This document shows positions 40,403 through 49,800 of a stretch of 64,000 bases of DNA, piece by piece; position 1 is the first letter of the stretch; every line of letters starts with the position of its first letter. Under the pieces are notes generated by a model. That model was not told where the DNA came from, ran no database searches, and saw nothing but the letters and a program-made list of their open reading frames with translations. Origin of the DNA: Flavobacteriales bacterium (GTDB lineage Bacteria; Bacteroidota; Bacteroidia; Flavobacteriales_F; PHOS-HE28); NCBI GenBank assembly GCA_016715895.1, contig JADJXH010000003.1, forward strand, positions 1,784,501 to 1,848,500, in the 5' to 3' direction. A program made the position numbers and the translations under genes.

Positions 40403-41740
40403 ATGATGAAAAAGTTACTCACGTCGTCCTGTGTTCTGGTCGCCGGCGCCGTCCTCGGGCAGGCTCGGCTGGTGATCAACAACAACGCCTACGTGGTCTT
40501 CGACCCGAACACGCCGGCGGCGCAAGCCACTTATCTGGTGGTGGACAATCCGAACACGAACGCCATCACCGTGGCCGGCACGGGGGCGAACATCGTTTCG
40601 GAACGTGAGCGCAACTTCATCCGCTGGTCGATCGGCACGGGTACCGGGGCGTACACCATTCCCTTCACCAATCCGGGGAACGTGAAGATGCCATTGACCT
40701 ACACGGTGCTTGCGGCCGGCAGCGCGGGCGGCTCCGTGCTCTTCTCCACCTACAACTACGACGGGACGGATGTGGCCGTTCCGGTGGCCAACCGGTGGAA
40801 CAATGCCCTCTATCAGCCATCGGACGTCACGCACATGAACAACTGGGATACAGGCAACAACCTTACCCCGGGTGCGACGAATGAGTCCGGCCACGTGGTG
40901 GACCGCTTCTGGATCATCGATACACAGGCTCCGGGTTTCGCCTTCGGGAACAAGCCGGATGCATCCATCGTGTTCCGCTATGATGCGGCCGAGATCACGG
41001 CGGGCAACACCATCGGGGCCGGCAACCAGCTGATCGCGCAGCGGTTCAATCCGGGCACGAACAAATGGGGCGACTATCTGCCCACCTGCATTTGGAACAC
41101 GGCACCGTACTCGGTGGCCGTGCCGGCGGCCGGTGTGATCGCCGATGCCGACTTCTTCCGCTCCTGGACGCTTTCGGACATCGGCAACCCCCTGCCGGTG
41201 GAACTGGTGGATTTCAAAGGCGATTGTGAAGATGGCCAGGTGGTGCTGAATTGGACGACCGCCTCGGAGAAGGACAACGACTACTTCGTGGTGGAGAAGA
41301 GCCTGGACAACATCGAATGGACGATGATCGGGCAGGTGGACGGCGTGGGGAACAGCGTAAGCACCACGAACTATTCGTTCGCCGACCCGAACCCGACCAC
41401 CATGGCCTACTACCGGCTCATCCAGACCGACCTTGACCGCACGACGACCACCAGCAAGGTGATCGCCGCCGGCTGTGGCATGGGCTCCGGGATCGAGATC
41501 GTGAACGCCTTCGACGGTGGGGATGTGATGGTGGTGACCGTGAGCAGCTCGTCCGACGACGTGTACGACCTGACGCTCCTCGATGCACAGGGCAAGGTGA
41601 TGACCACGCAGCCCCGCACCGCGATCGCGAACGGCATCACGCAATTGGTGGTGCCCACGGAGTCCATCGCCACGGGCATCTATGTGGTGCGGCTGGAGAA
41701 CAGCGGCAACCGGATGAGCCGGCGGGTGCACTTGCAATAA
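40403..41740 (+). CDS. Secreted protein with T9SS type A C-terminal sorting domain
   Basis: A 445-residue protein (444 if the second Met is used). It has a signal peptide (MMKKLLTSSCVLVAGAVLGQ), then a beta-rich region of unknown function with many Asn/Thr. From about residue 265 comes the segment LPVELVDFKGDCEDGQVVLNWTTASEKDNDYF, common in Bacteroidota surface proteins just before the sorting domain. The C-terminus ATGIYVVRLENSGNRMSRRVHLQ is the type A T9SS signal, which is removed on export. The function of the mature protein is unknown. A strong terminator follows. Confidence 0.85.
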   Translation: MMKKLLTSSCVLVAGAVLGQARLVINNNAYVVFDPNTPAAQATYLVVDNPNTNAITVAGTGANIVSERERNFIRWSIGTGTGAYTIPFTNPGNVKMPLTYTVLAAGSAGGSVLFSTYNYDGTDVAVPVANRWNNALYQPSDVTHMNNWDTGNNLTPGATNESGHVVDRFWIIDTQAPGFAFGNKPDASIVFRYDAAEITAGNTIGAGNQLIAQRFNPGTNKWGDYLPTCIWNTAPYSVAVPAAGVIADADFFRSWTLSDIGNPLPVELVDFKGDCEDGQVVLNWTTASEKDNDYFVVEKSLDNIEWTMIGQVDGVGNSVSTTNYSFADPNPTTMAYYRLIQTDLDRTTTTSKVIAAGCGMGSGIEIVNAFDGGDVMVVTVSSSSDDVYDLTLLDAQGKVMTTQPRTAIANGITQLVVPTESIATGIYVVRLENSGNRMSRRVHLQ

Positions 41741-41759
41741 GCGCGAACGGAACGACCAC

Positions 41760-41785
41760 GAAGGGGCGCCTTGAGGCGCCCCTTC
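41760..41785. terminator. Bidirectional terminator between T9SS gene and lnt
   Basis: GAAGGGGCGCC-TTGA-GGCGCCCCTTC, a perfect 11-bp stem ending exactly at the lnt stop codon. It can serve both convergent genes. Confidence 0.85.
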
Positions 41786-43444
41786 TCATTCCCGCCCCCG
41801 CCGCCGCGCAAGGCCCCCGGGCAGGAAGGCGGCCAAAAGCGCGGCCGCACCGGCGAACAGGGCCACCCACCTCAACACCTCGCCGAGCGCCACGAACGGG
41901 GTCCGATCCGTGTTCAGATGGACGCTCTCCCGGATCACGGCCTCCTGCCACCATGCGGTGGGTTGATGGATGACCCCGCGTTGATCGACGAAGCAACTGA
42001 TGCCCGTGTTCGCGGACCGGGCGATCGCGCGTCGGCACTCGATCGCCCGGAGGCTCGCGTAGGCCAGGTGCTGCCGGTAGCCGTAGCTGTCGCCCCACCA
42101 GCCATCGTTGGTGATGATGGCGACGAGGTCGGCCCCGTTGCGCACGTAATCGGCTACGTAGTCGCCAAAGACGGACTCGTAGCAGATGACGGGAGCCACA
42201 CCGAAGCTCGCGTCGGAAGGCGAGAACACGGTACGCTCCTCCTGCTGGGCAAGGCTGCCGGTGGTGCCGCCCATGTCGATGGAAAGGGCCTCCAAGCCGC
42301 CGAGAAGGGCCTCGAACGGAAGAAGCTCCACCCCGGCGACGAGCTTGCTCTTGCGATAGGCGGCAGCGGGTGCATCCGGTGCGACGAAGAGGGCTGCATT
42401 GGCCGCGTCGTACTGCCGATCGGTACCGCCGATGGGGCGTGCCGTCACTGTGCGCTCGTCCTTGCCAAGCAACCGGGAGCTGGACATGCCGGCCAGCACG
42501 GCGCAGCGCGGATGGCTCTTCTGCCAGGCGCGGATGCGCTGCACGCTCCCCGAGGCCTCCAGGTCATTCTCCCACAGCCCGGCGAGCTCCAGCTCACCGC
42601 CGTCGGTGATGAACACCCGCGATGGCTCCTGGAGCGCGGTCTCGGGCAGCACAAGAAGACGCGTGCTGTCGGTCATCCAGGGTCCGGCCAGGGCAAGCAT
42701 GTCATCCAGCTGCACAAGCGGGTCGATGCCACCGAACTTCTCCGAGTAGGGATCGATATTGGGCTGCACCACCACCACCTCCGCCTTTCCACCACGTTCG
42801 TCGTAGGTGACGAACCGCGCCCACGAGACCAGGACCGGCAGGGTGATCAGCAGCAGGGGGGCCCAGGCCGCCTTCCGGGTGCCACCCAGGAGGATCCAGC
42901 GGAGCACGAGGAGGTTGGTGACGAGCACCCAAAGTGAGCCGCCGAGGTGACCGGTGAGCTCGTACCACTGCACCCACTGCGGACGGGCGGCGAAGCCGTT
43001 GCCCAAGGTGAGCCATGGCCACTGGAGGTCCCACCGCATGTGCATCACCTCCCAGGCCATCCACCATGCGGCGAAGGCGGCCCATCCCGCCCAACGGCCG
43101 TGCCGGCGGCGCACCCGTCGACCGATGGCGAAGGCGATGAGCTGCAGGCCGGCGTTCGCCAGCATCACGCCCACCCCGAGCAGCACCCGGGTGCCCCAGC
43201 TCTCCTGCACCTGGCCCAGCCAAGAAGTGGTCACCAGATTCCAGAGCGCCAGCCCCGCGAAGAGCATCCAACCGGTGCCACGCCGGGCACAGCGCTCGCG
43301 AGGAGGGCAGCGCAGCTCCACCACGAGCATGAAGGGCACCAGGCCCACGAACAGTAGCGGAGAGACTCCACCGGATGCGGGCCACGCGAGGGTGAGCAGC
43401 ACACCGCCCAGGAGGGACAGGCTCAGATGAATGAGGTCGCGCAC
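41786..43444 (-). CDS. lnt: Apolipoprotein N-acyltransferase
   Basis: A 552-residue inner-membrane enzyme that adds the third acyl chain to lipoproteins. About seven N-terminal hydrophobic segments (HLSLSLLGGVLLTLAWPASGG onward) precede a nitrilase-type periplasmic domain with the catalytic Glu in LLVLPETALQEPS, and the nucleophile Cys in APVICYESVFGDYVADYV. The start is a GTG at 43444, directly behind a TACCTTCG box (43460-43453); the longer frame up to 43624 overlaps the PorU-like gene and is not family-like. The many lipoproteins of T9SS and gliding machinery need this enzyme. Confidence 0.9.
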   Translation of the reverse strand: MRDLIHLSLSLLGGVLLTLAWPASGGVSPLLFVGLVPFMLVVELRCPPRERCARRGTGWMLFAGLALWNLVTTSWLGQVQESWGTRVLLGVGVMLANAGLQLIAFAIGRRVRRRHGRWAGWAAFAAWWMAWEVMHMRWDLQWPWLTLGNGFAARPQWVQWYELTGHLGGSLWVLVTNLLVLRWILLGGTRKAAWAPLLLITLPVLVSWARFVTYDERGGKAEVVVVQPNIDPYSEKFGGIDPLVQLDDMLALAGPWMTDSTRLLVLPETALQEPSRVFITDGGELELAGLWENDLEASGSVQRIRAWQKSHPRCAVLAGMSSSRLLGKDERTVTARPIGGTDRQYDAANAALFVAPDAPAAAYRKSKLVAGVELLPFEALLGGLEALSIDMGGTTGSLAQQEERTVFSPSDASFGVAPVICYESVFGDYVADYVRNGADLVAIITNDGWWGDSYGYRQHLAYASLRAIECRRAIARSANTGISCFVDQRGVIHQPTAWWQEAVIRESVHLNTDRTPFVALGEVLRWVALFAGAAALLAAFLPGGLARRRGRE

Positions 43445-43452
43445 GGTGGCGC

Positions 43453-43460
43453 CGAAGGTA
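43453..43460 (-). promoter_or_regulatory. -7 box TACCTTCG upstream of lnt
   Basis: A TAnnTTCG box 8 bases before the GTG start of lnt, in the 23-base gap after the PorU-like gene. Confidence 0.55.
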
Positions 43461-43467
43461 GGAGGGC

Positions 43468-46400
43468 TCAGTAGAGCAGGTACATCTTGCCGAAGCCCTT
43501 CTCGATATGCGGCGAGGCACCGGACTCCCGCCGTTCCATCTCCTCCCCATGGAGCTGGGCGATCACGCGATAGAGGTAGACCCCGCGTCCAAGGCGGTCG
43601 CCGAACTGATCCGTGCCGTCCCATGCGAACTCGGTGATGTTGCGCCCCACGCGGACAGGCCCCAGTTCGGCCGGACCGATCTCCCGTACGACACGTCCGG
43701 TGATCGTGAGGATCTGCACCTTGAGGTAGGTCGGCGGCTCGGTGCCCGTGACCGTGAACACGAAGCGCGTGCTGGTGGTGAAGGGGTTCGGATAGTTCAG
43801 GACGTCGGTGATGGTGGGCCGTGTGATCACCTCGAACCGGATGTCGTAGTTGCGGTCGCCCGAGATGTTGCCGCTGGCATCGTTGGCCTGCACGGTGAGC
43901 TTGTACACCCCGTCCAGCGTGAAGGTGGGCCGGTAGTCGATGCGGGCGATGTTGTCAGCGCCCGTGGCCGGGATGAAGCGCATCACTTCGATGCCCGCAC
44001 CATCGCGGAAGTGGATGCGCCGCACGGTGCCGGACGGCTCGGTGAGGAAGACCTTGAAGTTGATCGTGTCGGAGGGCTGGTCCATCAACAGCACCGGGTT
44101 CTCATCGTCCAGCGTCACCAGGATCTCGGGGCGCGCGCTCACGATGTCGCCGTCCAGGATGTGCACCCCGTCGAAGGTCACGTCCAGCAGCGGGTTCTCG
44201 TTGTCCTCGTTCACGGTGAAGCGGAGCTGGGCGATGTTGTTGAAGTGGTACTGCTCGTACTGGTCGTAGCGACCGGTGGCGCTGTCCACCGGGTTGGCCT
44301 CGATGATGATGGTGTTCAGGCCGCCGAGCCCGTCGGTGCTGAAGCGGATGGTGTCCATCAGCACGGCACCGGCGGGAAGGGGCGCGTTGCGCTTGTCATG
44401 CACGGCGCGCCGCTGACCGTCCGCGCTGACCACCCAGGCGTGCATCAGCAGGCTGTCCATGTCAAATGGGCTGATGTTGTGCACGGCCACGGCCAGCTCT
44501 GCCTGCTGCGGTTCGGCGATGCCCTCGAGGTTGCTCACGAAGCCCAAGGGCGGATCGATGGCGCACTCCGGCTCAGGGGTCATCAGCAACTGCCAGCGAT
44601 CGAGCTGGGAGGGCAGCGGTTCGGCCACCGAATCGTTGAGGAGCTTGGCACGCAGCCGCACAAAGGGGAACTGCGCTGCATTGATGCCGCTTTGGAAGAC
44701 CGTCTGGGGGATGGAGTCTAATGGCCCGCCACGCTCGAACACCAGCTGCTCTGCGCCGAACGGGGTGACCCCGTAGACCTGAATGTTGACGCTGTCGCGC
44801 GTGTCATTGGGGAATTCGTCCCAGTACAGGCCCTTCCATTCGGAGGCCGGGCCCGCCCAGGGGGCCACGATATCGCCGGCCACGCCCTGGGTGGTGACGA
44901 AGGTGGACAGGTTGATGGCCGCGGTGCTCGAGGCCCCCGTCACTTGGATGACCGATCCGGGGTCGCCTTTGGTCCCGAAGAAAATGTACGGTACCGTGTC
45001 GGGTGCGCTCTGCAGATCGGTGGCCCCGATGCTGTTGAACGCATCGTACAGGGCCTGCCCACCGTTGGCATCCATGCCCGGTTTGTTCGTGCCCACGTAG
45101 GTCCACATCAGGATGTGATAGCCCGGCGGCACCTGGTTCTCCAACAGGTCCGTGAGACCGGCCATGTGCGAGGGGCGCGAAGGCCAGTAGGAGAAGTACT
45201 TCTGTGCTCTGCTGCTGCGCTCGCACAGGCTGTCGCAGCTGTTGATGTTGCCGAACTGATGGTCGAGGTCCTGGCCGTTCCAGCAGGTCTTCCAGGGTTC
45301 GAAGGTGGCCGGGTCGATCACCGCCACATGCAGCGCGCGCTCACCGCCGCATCCCTGGCCGTCCACCCACTGGAGGTCGATGTAGTAGCTGCAGATCAGG
45401 CCACTGCCGCCTGTCACCTCGCAGCGGATGCCACGCGGGGCATCGTTGAACCGGAACAGCCGCTGCGGGCGGTCGTAGATCACCTGCGGGAAGCCGTCCT
45501 CCTTGAATTGGAAGAACTGGGCCTGGCCCCAGCCACGACGGTCGGTGATGTGCTGGAACGAGGACTCCCGCCAGTCATAGGTGCCGTCACCGGTGCTGTC
45601 CGGCGTGCAGCGCCAGAAGTACACCAGGCTGTCCTGCTGGGCGTTGAGCCCGAAGATCTGCTGGGGCGACCAGCTGACGACCCCACCGGGCGCGTTGATC
45701 ACGACCTCCTCGAAGACCGGGCTGTCGTACGTATCGGTGGTGTCGATCTGGAAGCGGTACGCACGCATCGGCGCGAAAGGATCGCCGGTGCTGGCCTTCA
45801 GCACGGGGTTCGCATCGGGGATGATGGCGAACTTGAAGGGCTCCACGGGGAAGATCTCGCCACTGGTGATCAACAGGGAGGCCTGCACGGCGTTGTTGCC
45901 CAGATCGTCCACCTCCGCGATGGCGTCCGGATCGAGGTCAACACGGATGTTGAGGATGTTGAGGCCCTGCCCCCCCTCGTTCGCGAGCACCGGCAGACGG
46001 AACCGCACCGTGCTCCGGAGGGTGTCCGCTGAAACGGGCGCGTACATCGGCTGCATCACCTGGTTCTCCTCCACCAGCCTCCGTTCAAGCACCACGTTGG
46101 TCGTGGCTCCGGTGCCCTTGCCGAGGTTGGTCACGATCACATCCACGGTGAAGGTGTCCAGGTCGGCGGTCACCGGGTCGGGAGAGATCAGGACATCCGG
46201 CTCGCTCACCGAGAGGTCGGGCCGATCGAACGTATGCAGCACCAGGGTGGGGTCCCCGTGCAGGGTGAAGGTGTGAGCGTTGTTGACGTTCAGGTAACCG
46301 CTCCCCTGGAGCTGCTGCTTCGCGGCATGGCGCATGTGCTCCCCGATGCTGCCGCCATGGTTCACCTGGCTGAAACTGCGATACCATTCCAGCGTGTAGA

Positions 46401-48588
46401 AGTAGAGCATGTTGCTCAGGCCGATGTCCACCGAGGCCATGAAGGCGATGGCCCCTGCATTGGGCACCAGGACGTTCTTCTCGCTCGCGCTTTCGGACGG
46501 GGCCAGGTGCACATTGCCCGCATAGCACGAGTTGCCGATGATGGCCGGGTACTTGCCACCCCAGTTGTAGTTCACCGGATTGTCGATGGTGATGTCGAAC
46601 CCGCCGCCCGAGGCATGCGCGAAAAAGGTCATCAGGGTCACCCCCTCATCCTCGATCAGATGCTTCACGCTGTCCGCGGAGGCCTGTCCGTAGACACCCG
46701 GTGTGTTCTTGTTGAACTGCGTGACCTTCCCGATGAAGTTCGTGTCCTCGGCAAGCAGTTCATACTGCCGGAGGTAGTTGTCGAACTGCTGGAACTCCGA
46801 CTCCACGAAGCCTCCCCGGAAGTGCAGGATGTTCTTCATCCACGGCTCGGGCTCATCCCAGCTCTCGAACTGCTCCACCTTGGACCGGTACAGGTCCACT
46901 TCGTCCGGAGTGCGAGCGGCCAGGCGCCCGACCGGGATCACCATGTCCGTCGGATCACCGTTCAGACCCAGGGTGAAGCACATGTCGCTGGGCGGGAAAC
47001 CCAGGGTGGGCACCAGGCACTTGGGATAGACCGAAGGGTCGTCCCGGTGCCCGTTGAGGCCGTTGATGGAGGGGGCCAGCACCGACTTGCCCACCAGGAA
47101 GAGCGCCCGCGGATCGGTGTCCCACTGATCGAGCGCGAACTTGGCGAAGCGGCGGATGGCCAGAGGATGTTTCGGCACACCGCCACCGAACTGGTCGTAC
47201 AGCTCGTCCACGTCCACCACCACCGCGTTCATGGGGTTGGTGGGGCTGGTGGCCCGGGTCATCGCATACTGCTCCGCGGCGGTGCGCAACGATGCGTGGG
47301 TGACGATCAGCATGGCCGAATCCTGCTGGGCCTGCACCAGGTCCGTGAACTGCCCGCTGACCGATACAGGGCGCAGGCCCGCAGGGGCCGCGATCTGCTC
47401 CTGCCGGTACATGAAGACCCGCGTCTCGGTCGCGTTGGGGGCCAGGGGGATCAGGGCCTGCCAGAAACCGAAGCCATCCTGCACCACCTGCACACGGCGG
47501 ACCGTATCCCCGTAGGCGTACACCACGGGTGTTCCCCAGAAGCCGATGAAGCGCAGGTAGGCCAGCGTATCCGTGGTCCCGTTGTGCGGCACGCGCACAT
47601 CCGCGATGGGCTCGCCACCGAAGTTCATCGCGCGGGGGTACCGTAGCTTGATGTACGCGATGTTCTGGCGGTCCTGGTAGTTGGCCCCGGCACAGGCCTG
47701 CAGGTCGTACACCGCCCGCGTCTGGATGTTGGTGGCCCAGGTGTCCAGAGCGCCGGTGGGGAGATCGAAGCCCAGGCGACGATACTGGTAGCCGCGATAG
47801 GTGGTGTCCAAGGCCTGCACCAGATTGGCCCCGTAGAACACCTGCAGGTGATGGTCGTCGCAGGCCCCGTTGCTGGGGCTGTTCGCGCCGGCCACGGCCA
47901 TGTCGATGCGCGAAGGCGGGGCGTCGGGCTGTTGATAGGGGTTCTGCGAGGGCACCTGGAAGAGCAGCGTGCCATCGGCGCCATAGGTCTCCAGCGGCCA
48001 GCTGCGGAAGTAGCCCTCCCCTTCCACCATGAAGGACGACGAGGCCCCGAACAGGCCCCGATCACCCAGGTAGTAGGCGAGCCCGAACTGCGACAGGGTC
48101 TCCCGCCACACCCATGGCCGTGGCGTGTGCGGGGTGTGGTCGGTGTTCGTGTAGGGCTTCACGCGCAGCGGGGCGGTGGTGCCCGCCGACCAGGTGATGT
48201 AGAAGCGGATGCTGTCGTTGTAGAGGCTGTGGAAGGGGTTGCTCTGGGTGCCCGGCACCTCGTACAGGGCTCCGTCCATCCAGCCATCGTTCCGCATCGC
48301 TTGCAGCTCGATGAAGTCCGCACCGTTCAGCACACCATCGTCCTCCCCCTGGATGAAGATGGGCACCTCCTGTTCGCGACCGAAGACCTGGATGTTACGC
48401 GGGTCCACCGTACCTACAGGGAACCCTGCGTCGGCCAGGGCGGTGCTGTCGATGCGGTAGATGCCATCGGCGGCGACGGTGAAGCGCCAGTAGGGCCGGG
48501 ACGGGTCGATCCACTCGTTGCCGTAAGGCTGGGCCAGGCTCGCCGAAGCGGCCAGCACCGCGAGAAGGACCGTGCCCGTCCACCTCAT
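43468..48588 (-). CDS. PorU-like (PorU2-type) T9SS C25-family peptidase/sortase
   Basis: A 1706-residue secreted protein. It has a signal peptide (MRWTGTVLLAVLAASASLAQ), an N-terminal PorU-type region (YWRFTVAADGIYRIDSTAL), and a gingipain (C25) peptidase domain whose catalytic dyad is His658 in TFFAHASGGGFD and Cys688 in IIGNSCYAGN. After it come several Ig-like domains and a C-terminal domain with NYPNPFTTSTRFVFTVTG and FAWDGTDQFGDRLGRGVYLYRV. PorU of P. gingivalis is about 1160 residues and removes cargo C-terminal domains; this protein is much longer and resembles the PorU2 group. Its partner porV-like gene overlaps it by ATGA. The frame is open 187 codons above 48588, inside the porV-like gene. 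Confidence 0.82.
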   Translation of the reverse strand: MRWTGTVLLAVLAASASLAQPYGNEWIDPSRPYWRFTVAADGIYRIDSTALADAGFPVGTVDPRNIQVFGREQEVPIFIQGEDDGVLNGADFIELQAMRNDGWMDGALYEVPGTQSNPFHSLYNDSIRFYITWSAGTTAPLRVKPYTNTDHTPHTPRPWVWRETLSQFGLAYYLGDRGLFGASSSFMVEGEGYFRSWPLETYGADGTLLFQVPSQNPYQQPDAPPSRIDMAVAGANSPSNGACDDHHLQVFYGANLVQALDTTYRGYQYRRLGFDLPTGALDTWATNIQTRAVYDLQACAGANYQDRQNIAYIKLRYPRAMNFGGEPIADVRVPHNGTTDTLAYLRFIGFWGTPVVYAYGDTVRRVQVVQDGFGFWQALIPLAPNATETRVFMYRQEQIAAPAGLRPVSVSGQFTDLVQAQQDSAMLIVTHASLRTAAEQYAMTRATSPTNPMNAVVVDVDELYDQFGGGVPKHPLAIRRFAKFALDQWDTDPRALFLVGKSVLAPSINGLNGHRDDPSVYPKCLVPTLGFPPSDMCFTLGLNGDPTDMVIPVGRLAARTPDEVDLYRSKVEQFESWDEPEPWMKNILHFRGGFVESEFQQFDNYLRQYELLAEDTNFIGKVTQFNKNTPGVYGQASADSVKHLIEDEGVTLMTFFAHASGGGFDITIDNPVNYNWGGKYPAIIGNSCYAGNVHLAPSESASEKNVLVPNAGAIAFMASVDIGLSNMLYFYTLEWYRSFSQVNHGGSIGEHMRHAAKQQLQGSGYLNVNNAHTFTLHGDPTLVLHTFDRPDLSVSEPDVLISPDPVTADLDTFTVDVIVTNLGKGTGATTNVVLERRLVEENQVMQPMYAPVSADTLRSTVRFRLPVLANEGGQGLNILNIRVDLDPDAIAEVDDLGNNAVQASLLITSGEIFPVEPFKFAIIPDANPVLKASTGDPFAPMRAYRFQIDTTDTYDSPVFEEVVINAPGGVVSWSPQQIFGLNAQQDSLVYFWRCTPDSTGDGTYDWRESSFQHITDRRGWGQAQFFQFKEDGFPQVIYDRPQRLFRFNDAPRGIRCEVTGGSGLICSYYIDLQWVDGQGCGGERALHVAVIDPATFEPWKTCWNGQDLDHQFGNINSCDSLCERSSRAQKYFSYWPSRPSHMAGLTDLLENQVPPGYHILMWTYVGTNKPGMDANGGQALYDAFNSIGATDLQSAPDTVPYIFFGTKGDPGSVIQVTGASSTAAINLSTFVTTQGVAGDIVAPWAGPASEWKGLYWDEFPNDTRDSVNIQVYGVTPFGAEQLVFERGGPLDSIPQTVFQSGINAAQFPFVRLRAKLLNDSVAEPLPSQLDRWQLLMTPEPECAIDPPLGFVSNLEGIAEPQQAELAVAVHNISPFDMDSLLMHAWVVSADGQRRAVHDKRNAPLPAGAVLMDTIRFSTDGLGGLNTIIIEANPVDSATGRYDQYEQYHFNNIAQLRFTVNEDNENPLLDVTFDGVHILDGDIVSARPEILVTLDDENPVLLMDQPSDTINFKVFLTEPSGTVRRIHFRDGAGIEVMRFIPATGADNIARIDYRPTFTLDGVYKLTVQANDASGNISGDRNYDIRFEVITRPTITDVLNYPNPFTTSTRFVFTVTGTEPPTYLKVQILTITGRVVREIGPAELGPVRVGRNITEFAWDGTDQFGDRLGRGVYLYRVIAQLHGEEMERRESGASPHIEKGFGKMYLLY

Positions 48589-49688
48589 GAGCCGCTTCGT
48601 TTGAAGATGTCGAACCGAAGGCTGAAGACGTTGCTGTACAGCGCGATGGAGTTGTCGCCGATGTCGGTGAGGGCGTAATCGACCGCGATGCCGCGGATCT
48701 TGAGCCCGGCGCCGATGTTGGGCTGGAAGTTCAACCGGCGTGTGTCGGTGATGTCCGTGACGTACTGGAAGTTGTTGACCCCGGCGCGAACGAAGACCAC
48801 CCCGGCGTAGCCCACCTCCAGGCCGAAGCGGGGGTCGGCGCTCCAGGTGCCCGTGCTGATCAGCGTGTTGCGCTGGCCGTCGAAGGTGTTCTCCAGGTTG
48901 AGCTCGGTGATGAGGCCGACCTTGTTGCCGATCCGGAACTCGCGCGCGGCGCCCAGCGTCAACCGGGGCAGGGTGACCTCGGTGCTGTTCTGCGGCAGGT
49001 CGTTTCCGGTGAGCTGGAAGGTCTCGATGGTCTGCGGGTCCAGCGAATAGCTCCAGGCGTTGTACGTACCGGTGATGTCGCGGGCCACGGCGGCGAAACG
49101 CCACTTGTCCTTCTCGTACTGGGCGGCCAGGTCGAGGCCGAAGCCCCACGCGTTGGCGAACTCGCCCACCCGGCGGTAGATCACCTTCACGTTGCCCCCC
49201 ACCACCAGGCCGGGGATGCGCATGCGCCGGGCGTAGCTGATCAGCAGGGCGTGGTCCGCTGCGGTGAAGGTGCTGATGCGGTCGTAGTCCACATTGCCGT
49301 CGTTGTCGATCAGGGCGGTGGTGTTGGGGATGTCGTCCACCCCGAAGCGTACGAAGGTGACCCCGAGGGTGCTGGCGGTGTCGAGCGGTTTGGCCACCCC
49401 GACGAAGTCGTACTTGGCGATGCCGGCGAAGTACTCGCTGTGCATGGCCCCGATCTGCAGGTCGCCGCGCACCCGCGTGAGGCCGGCGGGGTTCCAGTAG
49501 CCGGCGGTGACGTCGTTGGCGGAGGCCACGAAGCTGTAGCCCATGCCAAGGGCGCGGGCGCCGACCCCGATGGCCAGGAACTCGTTGCTGTACTTGGGGG
49601 CGTCCTGGGCCAGCAGGCCCGGGGCGGTGGCACAGGTGATCAGGGCCGCCGCGATGCCGCGCAAGCCATTGCTGCTCAAGGTCCTCAT
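48585..49688 (-). CDS. PorV-like (PorV2-type) outer-membrane protein of T9SS
   Basis: A 367-residue outer-membrane beta-barrel with signal peptide (MRTLSSNGLRGIAAALITCATAPGLLAQ). The N-terminal motif FLAIGVGARALGMGYSFVASANDVTAGYWNPAGL is the classic PorV/PorQ/FadL-like start, and many alternating beta strands follow to a terminal strand VFSLRFDIFKRSGS. PorV shuttles cargo from the translocon to PorU at the surface. Direct overlap with the PorU-like gene supports a dedicated pair. Distinction from PorQ is based on this neighbour. Confidence 0.85.
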   Translation of the reverse strand: MRTLSSNGLRGIAAALITCATAPGLLAQDAPKYSNEFLAIGVGARALGMGYSFVASANDVTAGYWNPAGLTRVRGDLQIGAMHSEYFAGIAKYDFVGVAKPLDTASTLGVTFVRFGVDDIPNTTALIDNDGNVDYDRISTFTAADHALLISYARRMRIPGLVVGGNVKVIYRRVGEFANAWGFGLDLAAQYEKDKWRFAAVARDITGTYNAWSYSLDPQTIETFQLTGNDLPQNSTEVTLPRLTLGAAREFRIGNKVGLITELNLENTFDGQRNTLISTGTWSADPRFGLEVGYAGVVFVRAGVNNFQYVTDITDTRRLNFQPNIGAGLKIRGIAVDYALTDIGDNSIALYSNVFSLRFDIFKRSGS

Positions 49689-49739
49689 CCGTTGGGTGGT
49701 TGACGCAGCTTCTAACAGAAGGTGGCCTGCTTTATTGCC

Positions 49740-49760
49740 CCGAAATTATCCCAATTTCGG
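49740..49760. promoter_or_regulatory. Divergent promoter inverted repeat between the PorV-like gene and pssA
   Basis: CCGAAATT-ATCCC-AATTTCGG, an 8-5-8 inverted repeat. Read on the minus strand it contains TAATTTCG (49748-49741) for the PorV-like gene; on the plus strand CAATTTCG (49752-49759) could serve pssA. The geometry equals that of the anmK/dehydrogenase pair. Confidence 0.5.
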
Positions 49761-49800
49761 CCCGGGACGCCGGCCCCAGGCCGCGATCCCCACGACCACC

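Noticed and set aside
48589..49149. N-terminal extension of the PorU-like frame
   Set aside because: The 187 extra codons lie inside the PorV-like gene in another frame and precede a good signal peptide at 48588.
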